From NCBI RefSeq assembly GCF_002025205.1, contig NZ_CP019947.1, forward strand, positions 2,642,001-2,706,000: 64,000 nucleotides of DNA, in the 5' to 3' direction. The number at the start of each line of letters is the position of its first letter. Position 1 is the stretch's first letter. Made by a program: the position numbers and the translations under genes. The DNA comes from Pseudomonas sp. CC6-YY-74 (GTDB taxonomy: Bacteria > Pseudomonadota > Gammaproteobacteria > Pseudomonadales > Pseudomonadaceae). This document shows positions 53,751 through 63,781 of the stretch, in pieces. The notes under the pieces are model-generated. The model saw nothing but the letters and a program-made list of their open reading frames with translations. It was not told the origin of the DNA and did not search any database.

Positions 53751-55055
53751 TTAGTTCAACTGTTCGACGCGGATGCGCATGACTTTGCCAACGACATCGT
53801 CCAGCGCTTCCAAGGCGGCCAGCGCCTCGTCGATACGCGCCTCGACCACCCGGTGGGTCACCAGAATCATCGGCACCAGGCCGTCGTGCTCTTCGACTTC
53901 CTTCTGCATGATCGACTCGATGTTGATCCCGCGCTGCGACAGGATGCTCGCCACCTGAGCCAGCACGCCGGGATGATCCTTGGCCTGAATGCGCAGGTAG
54001 TAGGCGCTCTCGCACGCCGCGATCGGCAGAATCGGGTGATCGGACAACGAATCCGGCTGGAAGGCCAGGTGCGGCACACGATTTGTCGGGTCGGTGGTCA
54101 GGGCGCGCACCACGTCGACCAGGTCGGCGATGACCGAGGAAGCGGTCGGCTCCATGCCGGCGCCAGCACCGTAATACAGGCTCGAGCCCGCCGCGTCGCC
54201 ATTGACCATCACAGCGTTCATCACGCCATTGACGTTGGCGATCAGACGATCGGCCGGGATCAATGTCGGGTGCACCCGCAATTCGATACCGGCCTCGGTG
54301 CGACGCGCCACGCCCAGGTGCTTGATGCGATAACCCAGGGCTTCGGCATAGCCCACGTCAGCCGTGGTCAGCTTGGTGATGCCTTCGGTGTAGGCCTTGT
54401 CGAATTGCAGCGGAATGCCGAAGGCGATGGAGGCGAGGATGGTCAGCTTGTGCGCCGCATCGATGCCTTCGACGTCGAAAGTCGGATCGGCTTCGGCATA
54501 CCCCAAGGCCTGGGCTTCTTTGAGCACGTCGTCGAACGCCCGGCCCTTCTCGCGCATTTCGCTGAGGATGAAGTTGCCGGTGCCGTTGATGATCCCGGCC
54601 AACCAGTTGATGCGATTGGCTGCCAGCCCCTCGCGAATCGCCTTGATCACCGGGATGCCACCCGCCACCGCAGCCTCGAACGCGACTATCACGCCCTTCT
54701 CGCGCGCCCGGGCGAAGATCTCATTGCCATGTACGGCGATCAGCGCCTTGTTTGCGGTGACCACGTGCTTGCCGTTGTCGATGGCCTTGAGCACCAGCTC
54801 ACGGGCCAGCGTATAGCCGCCGATCAGCTCGATGACGATCTCGATCTCGGGGTTGTTCACCAGCTCGAAGACATCGTGGGTAATGGGGGTACCGGTAATG
54901 TCGCACTGCGGGTTCTGCGAACGCAGCGCAATTTGCGCCACTTCAATGTCACGCCCGGCACGCCGCGCGATTTCCTCGGCGTTGCGCTTGAGCACGTTGA
55001 AGGTACCGCCACCGACGGTACCTAGCCCACAGATGCCTACTTTGACCGGTTTCAC
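53751..55055 (-). CDS. hom: Homoserine dehydrogenase
   Basis: The 434-residue enzyme has an N-terminal NAD(P)-binding motif (GICGLGTVGGGTFNVL), the catalytic domain (AGIINGTGNFILSEM, AYAEADPTFDVEGIDAAHKL) and a C-terminal ACT domain (about 350-430) for threonine feedback. The GTG start at 55055 has GGGGAG six bases upstream. It reduces aspartate semialdehyde to homoserine and feeds thrC downstream. Confidence 0.95.
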   Translation of the reverse strand: MKPVKVGICGLGTVGGGTFNVLKRNAEEIARRAGRDIEVAQIALRSQNPQCDITGTPITHDVFELVNNPEIEIVIELIGGYTLARELVLKAIDNGKHVVTANKALIAVHGNEIFARAREKGVIVAFEAAVAGGIPVIKAIREGLAANRINWLAGIINGTGNFILSEMREKGRAFDDVLKEAQALGYAEADPTFDVEGIDAAHKLTILASIAFGIPLQFDKAYTEGITKLTTADVGYAEALGYRIKHLGVARRTEAGIELRVHPTLIPADRLIANVNGVMNAVMVNGDAAGSSLYYGAGAGMEPTASSVIADLVDVVRALTTDPTNRVPHLAFQPDSLSDHPILPIAACESAYYLRIQAKDHPGVLAQVASILSQRGINIESIMQKEVEEHDGLVPMILVTHRVVEARIDEALAALEALDDVVGKVMRIRVEQLN

Positions 55056-55084
55056 ACTGAACTCCCCATCTGCACTGCGTAAAA

Positions 55085-55143
55085 CGGCCGGAGCTAGCTC
55101 CGGCCGCAGAAAAGAAAAAAGAGCCGCACCTTACGAAGCGGCT
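55085..55143 (-). terminator. Tandem terminators after dsbC
   Basis: First, AGCCGC/GCGGCT (55138-55143 with 55122-55127) is followed on the minus strand by six T. Second, a perfect 22-bp palindrome (55085-55106, CGGCCGGAGCT and its mirror) is followed by TTTT. Confidence 0.8.
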
Positions 55144-55174
55144 GTTTATTAGTCAATCGGGCCGAGGCCCACAA

Positions 55175-55900
55175 TCACTCGGCTTCGAGCGCCAGCTTGG
55201 ACAATTGCGCCGCTGGCTGGTAACCGGGTATCAACTTGCCATTGGCCAAGACGATCGCCGGCGTGCCATTGACCCCGATCATCTGCCCCAGGGCGTACTG
55301 CTTGGCCACCGGATTGTCACATTCGGCAGCGGGTACCTCCTGGCGCGTCTTGGCCAGGTTCATCGCCGCCTGGCGGTCCTTGGCGCACCAGACACTGACC
55401 AGTTCCTTATAGGCCGGACTTTCCAACCCCTGGCGCGGAAACGCCACGTAACGCACTTCGACGCCCAGGCGATTGAGTTCCGGGACTTCGCTGTGCAGCT
55501 TCTGGCAGTAACCGCAATCGGTGTCGGTGAACACGGTGATGTGGGTCTTGGCCGGCTCGGCGGCGAAGATCACCATTTCCTTGGTCGGAATGCCGTTGAT
55601 TTCTTTACCAATAGCCTGGGTTTCATGCTGCTCGGTCAGGTTGACCGCCTTGCCGCCCTTGATTTGGAACAGATAGCCCTGCATGAGGAACTGGCCGTCG
55701 GCGCTGGCGTACAACTGGCGGCCGCCCTTGAGCTGAATCTGATACAGACCGGGCATCTGACTCTCGGCAATCGCTTCGATTGGCAGGTCTGGCTGGATAG
55801 CCTGCAGGCTCTGGCGGATCACCTGATCAGGGTCGGCGGCCAGGCTCAAACTGCTGGCCAAGCCGAGGGCCACGGCTGCAAAAATACGGGTCACGCGCAT
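55175..55900 (-). CDS. dsbC: Periplasmic disulfide isomerase DsbC
   Basis: The 241-residue protein has a Sec signal (IFAAVALGLASSLSLA, cut before ADP), an N-terminal dimerisation domain and a thioredoxin fold with CGYC (129-132) and the cis-Pro loop GTPAIV. It corrects wrong disulfides in exported proteins and is kept reduced by DsbD. ATG 55900 has an AGGAG site. xerD lies upstream on the same strand, as in P. aeruginosa and E. coli. Confidence 0.95.
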   Translation of the reverse strand: MRVTRIFAAVALGLASSLSLAADPDQVIRQSLQAIQPDLPIEAIAESQMPGLYQIQLKGGRQLYASADGQFLMQGYLFQIKGGKAVNLTEQHETQAIGKEINGIPTKEMVIFAAEPAKTHITVFTDTDCGYCQKLHSEVPELNRLGVEVRYVAFPRQGLESPAYKELVSVWCAKDRQAAMNLAKTRQEVPAAECDNPVAKQYALGQMIGVNGTPAIVLANGKLIPGYQPAAQLSKLALEAE

Positions 55901-55992
55901 GGATACTCCTAACGAGCGTAGGACAAACGAAGGTTGCAACAGCCTACCATAGATGCCCGCAAAGGCAGACCACAGCAGGTCGGACGGCCACC

Positions 55993-56889
55993 TCAGCCCC
56001 TTGGGTGGTGTTGGGCATGCAACTCCTGCAGGCGCGCTCGAGCGATATGGGTATAAATCTGCGTGGTCGACAGATCGCTGTGCCCCAGCAACATCTGCAC
56101 CACCCGCAGATCGGCGCCATGATTGAGCAGATGGGTAGCAAACGCATGACGCAGGGTGTGCGGCGACAGGCTCTTGGCAATACCTGCCACCCTGGCCTGC
56201 AGCTTGATTCGATGCCAGAAGGTTTGCCGGGTCATTTGCTCGCCACGCAAGCTGGGAAACAGCACGTCACTGGGCTTGCCGCCCAGCAATAACGGTCGCG
56301 CCTCCTTGCTGTAGCGCTCGATCCACAGGATCGCCTCTTCGCCCAGCGGCACCAGACGCTCCTTGCTGCCCTTGCCGAACACCCGCAGCACGCCCTGACG
56401 CAGATTGACCTGCTCCAGGGTCAGGCCGATCAGCTCGCTGACCCGCAAGCCGCAGGCATAGAGCACCTCGAGCATGGCACGATCGCGCAGACCGATCGGG
56501 TCATCCAAGTCCGGCGCCGCCAGCAGTGCCTCGACATCCGCCTCCGAGAGGGATTTTGGCAACAACCTGCCGAGCTGTGGCAAGTCGACCTGCAGGGTCG
56601 GATCGGTGCCAATCAGCCCTTCTCGCAACAAGAAGCGATAAAAGCCGCGCAACCCCGAGATCAGCCGCGCCGTGGAGCGAGCCTTGTAACCTTCGTTCAA
56701 GCGCCAGGCCAGGTGATCGAGAATCAACTCACGGCCGGCGCTGGGCAATTCCAGATCACGCGCCTGCAACCAACCATTGAACAACGCCAGATCGCTGCGA
56801 TAAGCAGCCCTTGTATGCACGGACAAGCCCTTCTCCAGCCACAGGGCATCGAGAAAACGGTCAATCAGCGGGTGATCGATAGCGGGCAT
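55993..56889 (-). CDS. xerD: Tyrosine recombinase XerD
   Basis: The 298-residue recombinase has an N-terminal SAM-like domain and the catalytic residues Arg149, Lys173, His244, Arg247, His270 and Tyr279 (GLRVSEL, LSPHTLRHAFATHLL, LLGHSDLSTTQIYTH). With XerC it resolves chromosome dimers at dif under FtsK control. It is followed by dsbC. Confidence 0.95.
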   Translation of the reverse strand: MPAIDHPLIDRFLDALWLEKGLSVHTRAAYRSDLALFNGWLQARDLELPSAGRELILDHLAWRLNEGYKARSTARLISGLRGFYRFLLREGLIGTDPTLQVDLPQLGRLLPKSLSEADVEALLAAPDLDDPIGLRDRAMLEVLYACGLRVSELIGLTLEQVNLRQGVLRVFGKGSKERLVPLGEEAILWIERYSKEARPLLLGGKPSDVLFPSLRGEQMTRQTFWHRIKLQARVAGIAKSLSPHTLRHAFATHLLNHGADLRVVQMLLGHSDLSTTQIYTHIARARLQELHAQHHPRG

Positions 56890-56976
56890 GGGGGGGGCTA
56901 TGGCGGCAATTGAAAGCGGGTTAGTCTTTCACAGCCTGGTCATCCCCGACTAGTAGTGTGCGCACAAGGATCAGCG

Positions 56977-58818
56977 ATGGACGAGCAACAAATTCTCCTG
57001 GCCTTCACGGCTATCGGCGCAACCGCCCTCGTCTGTCAGTGGCTGGCCTGGCGCCTGCGCCTGCCGGCGATTCTGTTTTTGCTGATCAGCGGCATACTCG
57101 CGGGGCCGATTCTCGGCTGGCTTGACCCACAGGCACTGTTCGGCCCACTGCTATTTCCCATGGTCTCGATGGCCGTGGCGCTGATCTTGTTCGAAGGCAG
57201 CCTGACCCTGCACTTGTCTGAATGGCGCGAAATCGGCAGCGTGGTCAGACGCTTGGTAACAGTTGGCGCACTGACCACCTGGGCGACTATCGCCATCGCG
57301 ACCCACTACCTGCTCGACTTTTCCTGGGACATGGCCCTGCTGTTCGGCACCCTGACCCTGGTCACCGGGCCCACGGTGATAGTGCCGATGCTGCGCGTGG
57401 TGCGCCCGAAAGCCTCAGTGTCGAACATCCTGCGCTGGGAAGGCATTGTCATCGACCCAATTGGCGCGCTACTTGCCGTAGTCGTTTACAGCTTCATTAT
57501 TGCCAGCAGTGACGGCGATGGCTGGAATCATGGCCTAGGCACCTTCGCCGGGGTGATCTTCTGCGGCAGCCTGTTCGGCGTGGCCGGTGGCTGGGCACTC
57601 GGACAAGTACTGCGGCGGCAATGGCTGCCAGACTACCTACACAACCTCGCCGTACTGGCTACCGTCCTCGGGGTTTTCATTGGCGCCAACCAGGTCATGC
57701 ACGAGTCCGGCCTGCTCGCGGTCACCCTGATGGGCATGTGGCTGGCCAATATGAAGGGCGTGGACGTCCGGCACATCCTCCACTTCAAGGAAAACCTCAG
57801 CGTGCTGCTGATTTCCGGCCTGTTCATTCTGCTCGCCGCGCGCCTGGACCTCAGCGCTCTGCTCGCAATGGGACCGGCAGTTTTGCTGCTGCTTGCCGTC
57901 ATTCAGTTCGTTGCTCGCCCGCTCAGCGTGGCGCTGTCGACCTTTGGCTCCAGCCTCAACTGGCGCGAACGCGCCCTGCTCGCCTGGATATCCCCGCGCG
58001 GCATAGTCGCCGCAGCGGTCTCGGCGACCTTCGCCATCCGCCTGAGCGAGTCCGGCCACGACGGCGCCCAGCTTCTGGTGCCCCTGACGTTTGCAGTCAT
58101 CATCGGCACCGTGGTGCTACAGAGCGCCACCGCCCGCCCACTGGCAACCCTGCTCAAGGTGGCCGAACCATCGCCCAGCGGCTTTCTCATCGTTGGCGCC
58201 AATTCAGTCGCCCGGGCGATTGGCAAGGCCCTGCAACAACTCAACTGTCGGGTACTGCTCACCGACTCAAGCTGGGAAAACATTCGTGCCGCGCGCATGG
58301 AGAACCTGCCGACCTATTTCGGCAACCCCGCCTCACAACATGCCGAGGCGCACTTGGATCTGGTCGGCCTCGGCCACTTGCTGGCGCTATCGCCGGCCGG
58401 CGAACTGAACACCCTGGCGAGCATGCGCTTCCGCCATGAGTTCGGCGCCACGCGCTTGTTCAGCCTGGCAAGCGGCCAGGAAAGTCGCCGCAGCGACAAG
58501 CACCGCGCCAGCGACGAACACCGCGGCCGACCGCTGGGCAGTCAGCCCCTGACCTATCCTCATGCAGCCAGTCGCCTGTCCCACGGCGCCGAACTGTACA
58601 ACACAACCTTGACCGACGGCTTCGGCTGGAGCGATTACCAGGCTCTGCATGGCACGCGCGCCACCCTACTGTTCGCTCGCGACCGTGAAGGCTGGGTGCA
58701 TGTGGCAACTTCAGGCCACAACTTGCAACCGCAGACCGGCTGGACCCTGGTATCACTCATCGAAACGCAAACGGCCAGCACCGCCGGCGCGGAGCAAAAT
58801 AGCCTGCAGACAACATGA
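56977..58818 (+). CDS. CPA1-type cation:proton antiporter with C-terminal nucleotide-binding domain
   Basis: The 613-residue membrane protein has about 12 helices in the first 390 residues, with the CPA family regions LILFEGSLTLHL, GTLTLVTGPTVIVPML and WISPRGIVAAAVSATFA. A TrkA-N/RCK-like Rossmann domain follows (FLIVGANSVARAIGKALQQL), and a soluble tail. It exchanges Na+ or K+ for protons. ATG 56977 has an AAGGA site. It is divergent from xerD and matches PA3739 in context. Confidence 0.88.
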   Translation: MDEQQILLAFTAIGATALVCQWLAWRLRLPAILFLLISGILAGPILGWLDPQALFGPLLFPMVSMAVALILFEGSLTLHLSEWREIGSVVRRLVTVGALTTWATIAIATHYLLDFSWDMALLFGTLTLVTGPTVIVPMLRVVRPKASVSNILRWEGIVIDPIGALLAVVVYSFIIASSDGDGWNHGLGTFAGVIFCGSLFGVAGGWALGQVLRRQWLPDYLHNLAVLATVLGVFIGANQVMHESGLLAVTLMGMWLANMKGVDVRHILHFKENLSVLLISGLFILLAARLDLSALLAMGPAVLLLLAVIQFVARPLSVALSTFGSSLNWRERALLAWISPRGIVAAAVSATFAIRLSESGHDGAQLLVPLTFAVIIGTVVLQSATARPLATLLKVAEPSPSGFLIVGANSVARAIGKALQQLNCRVLLTDSSWENIRAARMENLPTYFGNPASQHAEAHLDLVGLGHLLALSPAGELNTLASMRFRHEFGATRLFSLASGQESRRSDKHRASDEHRGRPLGSQPLTYPHAASRLSHGAELYNTTLTDGFGWSDYQALHGTRATLLFARDREGWVHVATSGHNLQPQTGWTLVSLIETQTASTAGAEQNSLQTT

Positions 58819-59257
58819 GCAACGCTCGAATCAACCGGACCTGACTGGGTGAGCAACCGAAGCTGGCGTATTCACGCTTCGGCCAGATACTGAGCTATAC
58901 GGGCATGAGCAGAACACCTCGGATGATCCACTCATCAGGTACTCGGCAACCGGAAGTCTCTTGGCAGCCCCACAACCGAGCCGACCGAGCGCTAGAAGAC
59001 GGCACTACCGGATATCAGCGCTACCAGTGGCAACCGGATAACTACGCGTCGCAACAATGACCGACACCTCTTCCAGCCGAGTCATTACCGCCTTGCCGAA
59101 CTTCTTGCTCTCCCGCTGGCCTGCCATTACGACCTGAATCAATGGCCGCAGCAGCCACAGCACTGCGTAGCTTCTTGAGGATGGCCGCCCTGCCAGACGG
59201 GCAGCTTATCGGGGCCCAGACCAGGCAACACTCAGCGTCCAGCCCGCCCCATAAACG
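58819..59257. other. Antiporter-rplS spacer
   Basis: There is no intact gene in these 439 bases. A CCGAAGC/GCTTCGG hairpin lies near 58858-58883, possibly ending antiporter transcription. A possible protein remnant on the minus strand (59005-59166) is listed separately. Confidence 0.4.
59005..59166 (-). pseudogene. Possible C-terminal remnant of a protein gene
   Basis: One minus-strand frame reads LRPLIQVVMAGQRESKKFGK, then AVMTRLEEVSVIVATRSYPV to a stop at 59005-59007. This has coding-like composition, unlike the other frames, and no start codon. I cannot name the family. It may be what is left of a gene that lay here beside rplS. Confidence 0.25.
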
Positions 59258-59284
59258 CAAAAAGCAGCCCGAAGGCTGCTTTTC
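59258..59284 (-). terminator. Intrinsic terminator of the rpsP-rplS operon
   Basis: AGCAGCC (59263-59269) and GGCTGCT (59274-59280) pair around CGAA. The minus strand continues TTTTTG. It lies 20 bp past rplS. Confidence 0.85.
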
Positions 59285-59300
59285 ATAAGGAAGCTGAGGC

Positions 59301-59651
59301 TTAGCCCAATTTTTCCTTGATACGTGCTGCCTTACCGGACAGGTCACGCAGGTAGTAAAGCTTGGCTTTACGCACGTCGCCGCGACGCTTGACGGCCAGG
59401 CTGTCAACCAGCGGGCTGTAGGTCTGGAAAGTACGCTCTACGCCAACACCGTTGGAGATCTTGCGCACAGTGAAGGCACTGTTCAGACCACGGTTACGCT
59501 TGGCGATTACCACGCCTTCGAATGCCTGCAGACGCTCACGGTCGCCTTCCTTCACTTTTACCTGGACGACAATGGTGTCACCCGGGGAGAAGGGAGGGAC
59601 TACTTTGCCCATCTGCTCAGCTTCGATTTGCTGAATGATCTTGTTGGTCAT
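59301..59651 (-). CDS. rplS: Ribosomal protein L19
   Basis: The 116 residues ([55 protein letters not shown]) are typical bL19 at the 30S-50S interface. It is the last gene of rpsP-rimM-trmD-rplS, 42 bp after trmD. Confidence 0.97.
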   Translation of the reverse strand: MTNKIIQQIEAEQMGKVVPPFSPGDTIVVQVKVKEGDRERLQAFEGVVIAKRNRGLNSAFTVRKISNGVGVERTFQTYSPLVDSLAVKRRGDVRKAKLYYLRDLSGKAARIKEKLG

Positions 59652-59693
59652 GCTGCGCTCCTAAGACAAGCCGTCTGGCCGGTCATCGATACA

Positions 59694-60446
59694 TTAACTA
59701 TCGTCCCGCTGGCGGATGTATTCCTCCAGCAGCTTTTTCTCTTCTCCAGAAAGCGAGCGGCTATCCAGAAGATCGACACGGCGTTCCCAGGTCCGACCGA
59801 GGGACTGCTGTAAACGCCAGCGCCGGATGTGTTCGTGGTTGCCGCCGAGCAGCACCTCAGGAACACGCTTATCCGCATACACCTCCGGACGAGTGTAATG
59901 CGGGCAGTCGAGCAGGCCATCCGTAAAGGAATCCTCCTCGGCCGAACTTGCATGACCCAATGCACCAGGCAAAAGGCGCGTCACCGCATCGATCAGCACC
60001 ATGGCCGGCAGCTCACCGCCAGACAGGACGTAATCCCCAATCGACCATTCTTCATCGACATGCGTTTCAATGAAACGCTCATCGACACCTTCGTAGCGCC
60101 CGGCAATGAGGATCAAAGCCTCCTCGTTGGCCAGTTCGCGTACGGCTGACTGCGTCAGCTGACGACCCTGCGGCGAGAGGTAAATCACCTTCGCTTTTAC
60201 ACCTGCGGCCTGCCTGGCATCGAGCAAGGCATCCTCAAGCGGCTTGATCTTCATCACCATGCCCGGACCGCCACCGAAAGGCCGATCATCAACAGTGTGA
60301 TGGCGGTCTGCGGTGTAGCTCCGCGGGTTCCAACAGGTCAATTGCAACAAGCCCTGTTTCACCGCACGGCTGGTGATGCCGTAATCGCTGATTGCGGTAA
60401 ACATTTCCGGGAACAGCGTAATGACTTCAACGCGCAGATTTGGCAT
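59694..60446 (-). CDS. trmD: tRNA (guanine-37-N1) methyltransferase
   Basis: The 250-residue SPOUT methyltransferase starts [20 protein letters not shown] and carries the trefoil-knot SAM-binding segment ([20 protein letters not shown]) and [20 protein letters not shown]. It methylates G37 of tRNAs and prevents +1 frameshifting. It lies 5 bp after rimM. Confidence 0.97.
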   Translation of the reverse strand: MPNLRVEVITLFPEMFTAISDYGITSRAVKQGLLQLTCWNPRSYTADRHHTVDDRPFGGGPGMVMKIKPLEDALLDARQAAGVKAKVIYLSPQGRQLTQSAVRELANEEALILIAGRYEGVDERFIETHVDEEWSIGDYVLSGGELPAMVLIDAVTRLLPGALGHASSAEEDSFTDGLLDCPHYTRPEVYADKRVPEVLLGGNHEHIRRWRLQQSLGRTWERRVDLLDSRSLSGEEKKLLEEYIRQRDDS

Positions 60447-60451
60447 CAGGC

Positions 60452-60988
60452 TTAGAAGTCCGCATCCCAGTCGACCCGCATTTCGCCAGCACCAAGGTCA
60501 ATCGACAACACGCATTGCTCCGTATAGGGCAACAGGCGTTCACGATCATCCAGGCTGTCGGTGCAGGGTTTGACCACAATCACATCGTTGGCACCGGTCT
60601 CGAATAACTGCTCGATCTTGCCGAGCAACTGCCCTGCCTGATCGATAACCTTGAGACCTTCCAACTGATACCAGTAGAACTCGCCTTCGCTCAGATCAGG
60701 CAATTGGCTGCGCGGCACACTAATCTCGAAACCGGCGAAGGTACGCGCTACCTCGCGATCATCGAGACCCTTGAGCCTTGCTACCAGAACCTTGCCTTGC
60801 AGGCGGCCACTGGCCACTTCGACTTGTTTCACCTCGTTGTCACGCCTGAGCGTCCAGCGAGGGTAATCGAGCACGTTGGTCAAAGGATCAGTAAAGGAAA
60901 AAACCTTCACCTCACCTTTTATGCCATGCACCGAAACTATCTTGCCAAGAACCACTAAGTCCTCGGCGGGGGCTGGCTTCATGCTCAT
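60452..60988 (-). CDS. rimM: Ribosome maturation factor RimM
   Basis: The 178-residue protein has the N-terminal RimM domain ([20 protein letters not shown]) and a PRC-barrel C-terminus ([20 protein letters not shown]). It helps assemble the 30S head and binds S19. The start may be ATG 60988 or the nearby ATG 60982; neither has a strong ribosome site. It lies 8 bp after rpsP. Confidence 0.95.
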   Translation of the reverse strand: MSMKPAPAEDLVVLGKIVSVHGIKGEVKVFSFTDPLTNVLDYPRWTLRRDNEVKQVEVASGRLQGKVLVARLKGLDDREVARTFAGFEISVPRSQLPDLSEGEFYWYQLEGLKVIDQAGQLLGKIEQLFETGANDVIVVKPCTDSLDDRERLLPYTEQCVLSIDLGAGEMRVDWDADF

Positions 60989-60996
60989 AAGGTTGC

Positions 60997-61248
60997 TTAG
61001 GCAGCAGCCTTGGCAGCTTCCTTGAGCAGCTGAGCAACACGCTCAGACGGCTGTGCACCCTGACCGAGCCAGTAAGTGGCACGCTCTTGGTCGATGGACA
61101 GCTTGATTTCGGCACCCGAAGCAACCGGGTTGAAGAAACCAATACGCTCAACGAAACGACCATCGCGCGGATTGCGGCTGTTGGTCACGGTGAGGTGGTA
61201 AAACGGGCGCTTTTTGGAGCCGCCACGGGCAAGACGGATGGTTACCAT
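60997..61248 (-). CDS. rpsP: Ribosomal protein S16
   Basis: The 83 residues ([47 protein letters not shown]) are standard bS16. ATG 61248 begins the conserved N-terminus. It is the first gene of the ribosomal operon, with a promoter about 75 bp upstream. Confidence 0.97.
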   Translation of the reverse strand: MVTIRLARGGSKKRPFYHLTVTNSRNPRDGRFVERIGFFNPVASGAEIKLSIDQERATYWLGQGAQPSERVAQLLKEAAKAAA

Positions 61249-61322
61249 TGAACTTCTTTCCTGTAGTCGGTGCTGCAAAACTAAAAATGCATGCATAGGG
61301 CACGAGGCCCGAAAGGCCGCAT

Positions 61323-61350
61323 ATTCTAAGGATTATCGCTACTTTTGCAA
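61323..61350 (-). promoter_or_regulatory. Candidate promoter of the rpsP operon
   Basis: On the minus strand TTGCAA (61350-61345) and TAGAAT (61328-61323) are separated by 16 bp. A TTTTCCG/CGGAAAA hairpin (about 61359-61377) just upstream may end ffh transcription, and the leader holds a GGCC-TTTC-GGGCC hairpin. Confidence 0.4.
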
Positions 61351-61440
61351 AGTCTTTTTCCGAAAGACGGAAAAGGCTTCATAAAAGGACCACTACAAGC
61401 CTCAAGCATGAGCTTGCTACCTGCAGCGTGTTACTCACAG

Positions 61441-62814
61441 CTACATCTTCGGCATACCGCCCGGCATCATACCGCCCATGCCACGCATCATCTTGGCCAT
61501 ACCGCCCTTGGCTGTGAATTTCTTCATCATCTTCTGCATCTGCTTGTGCTGCTTGATCAGGCGACCGATATCCTGCACCTGAGTCCCGGAGCCCATGGCG
61601 ATACGCCGCTTGCGCGAACCGCTGATGACTTCAGGATCACGTCGTTCGCCCGGGGTCATCGAATTGATGATGGCCTCCATCTGCTTGAACTGCTTCTCGG
61701 CCGCACCCTGGGCGTTACCCATCTGCGCCGGGTTGACGCCACCCATCTGCGGCAACTTGTCCATCAGGCCGCCGAGGCCGCCCATGCTCTTCATCTGCTG
61801 CAACTGGTCACGGAAGTCTTCGAGATCGAAGCCCTTGCCCTTCTTCAGCTTCTTGGTCAGCTTGTCGGCTTTCTCGCGGTCGAGGGTCTGCTCGGCCTGC
61901 TCGATCAGGCTGAGTACATCGCCCATGCCGAGGATGCGCGAAGCGATACGATCCGGATGGAACGGCTCCAGCGCATCACTCTTCTCGCCCATACCGATAA
62001 ACTTGATCGGCTTGCCGGTGATATGCCGCACCGACAAGGCTGCACCACCACGCGCATCACCATCGACCTTGGTCAACACCACGCCGGTCAGCGGCAACGC
62101 ATCACCGAAGGCCTTGGCGGTATTGGCAGCATCCTGACCGGTCATCGCATCGACCACGAACAAGGTCTCGGCCGGTTTGATCGCCGCATGCAGCGCCTGA
62201 ATCTCCGCCATCATTTCGGCATCGATGGCCAGGCGACCGGCGGTATCGACGATCACCACATCGATGAATTTGAGCCTGGCTTCCTTGATTGCCGCCTCGG
62301 CAATCGCCACCGGTTTCTGACTGAGGTCCGAGGGAAAGAAGGTCACCCCGACCTCGGCAGCCAGGGTTTCCAACTGTTTGATTGCCGCGGGACGGTAAAC
62401 GTCGGCGGACACGACCATGACGGTCTTCTTCTTGCGCTCCTTGAGAAAGCGCGCCAGCTTGCCGACCGTGGTGGTTTTACCGGCGCCCTGCAGACCCGCC
62501 ATCAGCACCACGGCGGGCGGCACGGCATTCAGCGCCAGATCTTCGTTGGCCGCGCCCATCAGCGCTTCCAGTTCGGCACGCACGATCTTCACGAAAGCCT
62601 GACCCGGCGTCAGGCTTTTCGACACCTCGGTACCGACCGCACGGTCTTTGACCTTGCCGACGAAGTCCTTGACCACCGGCAGCGCGACGTCAGCTTCGAG
62701 CAACGCCATGCGCACTTCGCGCAAGGTGTCCTTGATATTGTCTTCTGTCAGCCGGGCTTTGCCAGTGACATTGCGCAGCGTCTGCGAGAGGCGATCAGTC
62801 AGATTTTCGAACAT
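61441..62814 (-). CDS. ffh: Signal recognition particle protein Ffh
   Basis: The 457-residue GTPase has the N domain, the G domain (GLQGAGKTTTVGKL, DTAGRLAID, TKVDGDARGG) and a Met-rich M domain that binds 4.5S RNA and signal sequences, ending MMRGMGGMMPGGMPKM. ATG 62814 has an AAAGGA site. It targets membrane proteins to SecYEG together with FtsY. Confidence 0.97.
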   Translation of the reverse strand: MFENLTDRLSQTLRNVTGKARLTEDNIKDTLREVRMALLEADVALPVVKDFVGKVKDRAVGTEVSKSLTPGQAFVKIVRAELEALMGAANEDLALNAVPPAVVLMAGLQGAGKTTTVGKLARFLKERKKKTVMVVSADVYRPAAIKQLETLAAEVGVTFFPSDLSQKPVAIAEAAIKEARLKFIDVVIVDTAGRLAIDAEMMAEIQALHAAIKPAETLFVVDAMTGQDAANTAKAFGDALPLTGVVLTKVDGDARGGAALSVRHITGKPIKFIGMGEKSDALEPFHPDRIASRILGMGDVLSLIEQAEQTLDREKADKLTKKLKKGKGFDLEDFRDQLQQMKSMGGLGGLMDKLPQMGGVNPAQMGNAQGAAEKQFKQMEAIINSMTPGERRDPEVISGSRKRRIAMGSGTQVQDIGRLIKQHKQMQKMMKKFTAKGGMAKMMRGMGGMMPGGMPKM

Positions 62815-62971
62815 GCACGTTCCTTTCAGGCCCTTTCGAGCCGAGGGTGGGCTTGCAACAGACCGGCGATTATATCGGAGACTCCCACCCACCGACACTG
62901 TCAGCGGTCTTTCGTGAAATGCTCGTTGTATGCCACACTCAGCGCCTTTCGGGCTCGCCTAACAAGGATTT

Positions 62972-63772
62972 ATGCACCCTCTGCTTCCCAGCCTCGCCGC
63001 TGCCAGCCTCTATGCCGGCGCCACCTTCTACCAAGGTCTGCGCCTCAGCCAGCGCAGCACGCCCGATAAACGCCTGCTGGTGCTACTCGGCGTGCTCGCC
63101 CTGCTCTTCCATGGTGCCAGCCTGTTTTTGCAGATGAGCCAAGCGCCCGGCCTGTCGCTCGACTTTTTCAATGCCGCCAGCCTGATCGCCTATGCCGTGA
63201 TCGCACTGACCCTGCTCGCCTGCGCCCGCATCCCGGTAGAAAACCTGCTGCTGCTGCTATTCCCGCTAGGCTGCCTGACCGTATTACTGGCGCAGCTCAT
63301 GCCGTCCGGCACCCTAAAGTCGATCAATGAAGCGCCAGGCATTCTCGCCCACATTCTGCTATCGATCATGGCCTACGGCATGCTGACCATTGCCGTGTTC
63401 CAGGCACTGCTGCTATTGCTGCAGGATCATCAGCTCAAGCACAAGCACCCGTCCGGACTGATCAGGAACTTCCCCCCACTGCAAACCATGGAAAGCCTGT
63501 TGTTCGGCTTTCTCTGGGCCGGCTGGATCCTGCTGTCGCTGTCATTGCTGTCCGGCGCGATCTTCATCGATGACCTGTTTGCCCAGCACCTTGTGCATAA
63601 AACCATCCTTTCCTGCTTCGCCTGGATCGTCTTCGCCGTCCTGCTCTGGGGCCGCCACCAGCTCGGCTGGCGCGGCCACAAGGCAATCCGCTGGACCCTG
63701 GCCGGCTTCTGCCTACTGATGCTGGCCTACTTCGGCAGCAAGCTGGTTCGCGAATTCATACTGCATATCTAG
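62972..63772 (+). CDS. ypjD: CcsA-like inner-membrane protein YpjD
   Basis: The 266-residue protein has about eight membrane helices and the cytochrome c assembly (CcsA/CcmC-like) segment FLWAGWILLSLSLLSGAIFI with His residues nearby (HKTILSCFAW, WGRHQLGWRGHKA). Members next to ffh and the corC-like gene are named YpjD; a haem role has not been shown. It is divergent from ffh and upstream of the corC-like gene, 9 bp apart. Confidence 0.85.
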   Translation: MHPLLPSLAAASLYAGATFYQGLRLSQRSTPDKRLLVLLGVLALLFHGASLFLQMSQAPGLSLDFFNAASLIAYAVIALTLLACARIPVENLLLLLFPLGCLTVLLAQLMPSGTLKSINEAPGILAHILLSIMAYGMLTIAVFQALLLLLQDHQLKHKHPSGLIRNFPPLQTMESLLFGFLWAGWILLSLSLLSGAIFIDDLFAQHLVHKTILSCFAWIVFAVLLWGRHQLGWRGHKAIRWTLAGFCLLMLAYFGSKLVREFILHI

Positions 63773-63781
63773 GCCATTTCC

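Noticed and set aside
59042..59407. 121-residue minus-strand frame overlapping rplS
   Set aside because: It runs across the rplS terminator and into rplS in another frame. Its residues are Cys/Arg-rich shadow sequence. Only the short different-frame segment 59005-59166 looks coding-like.
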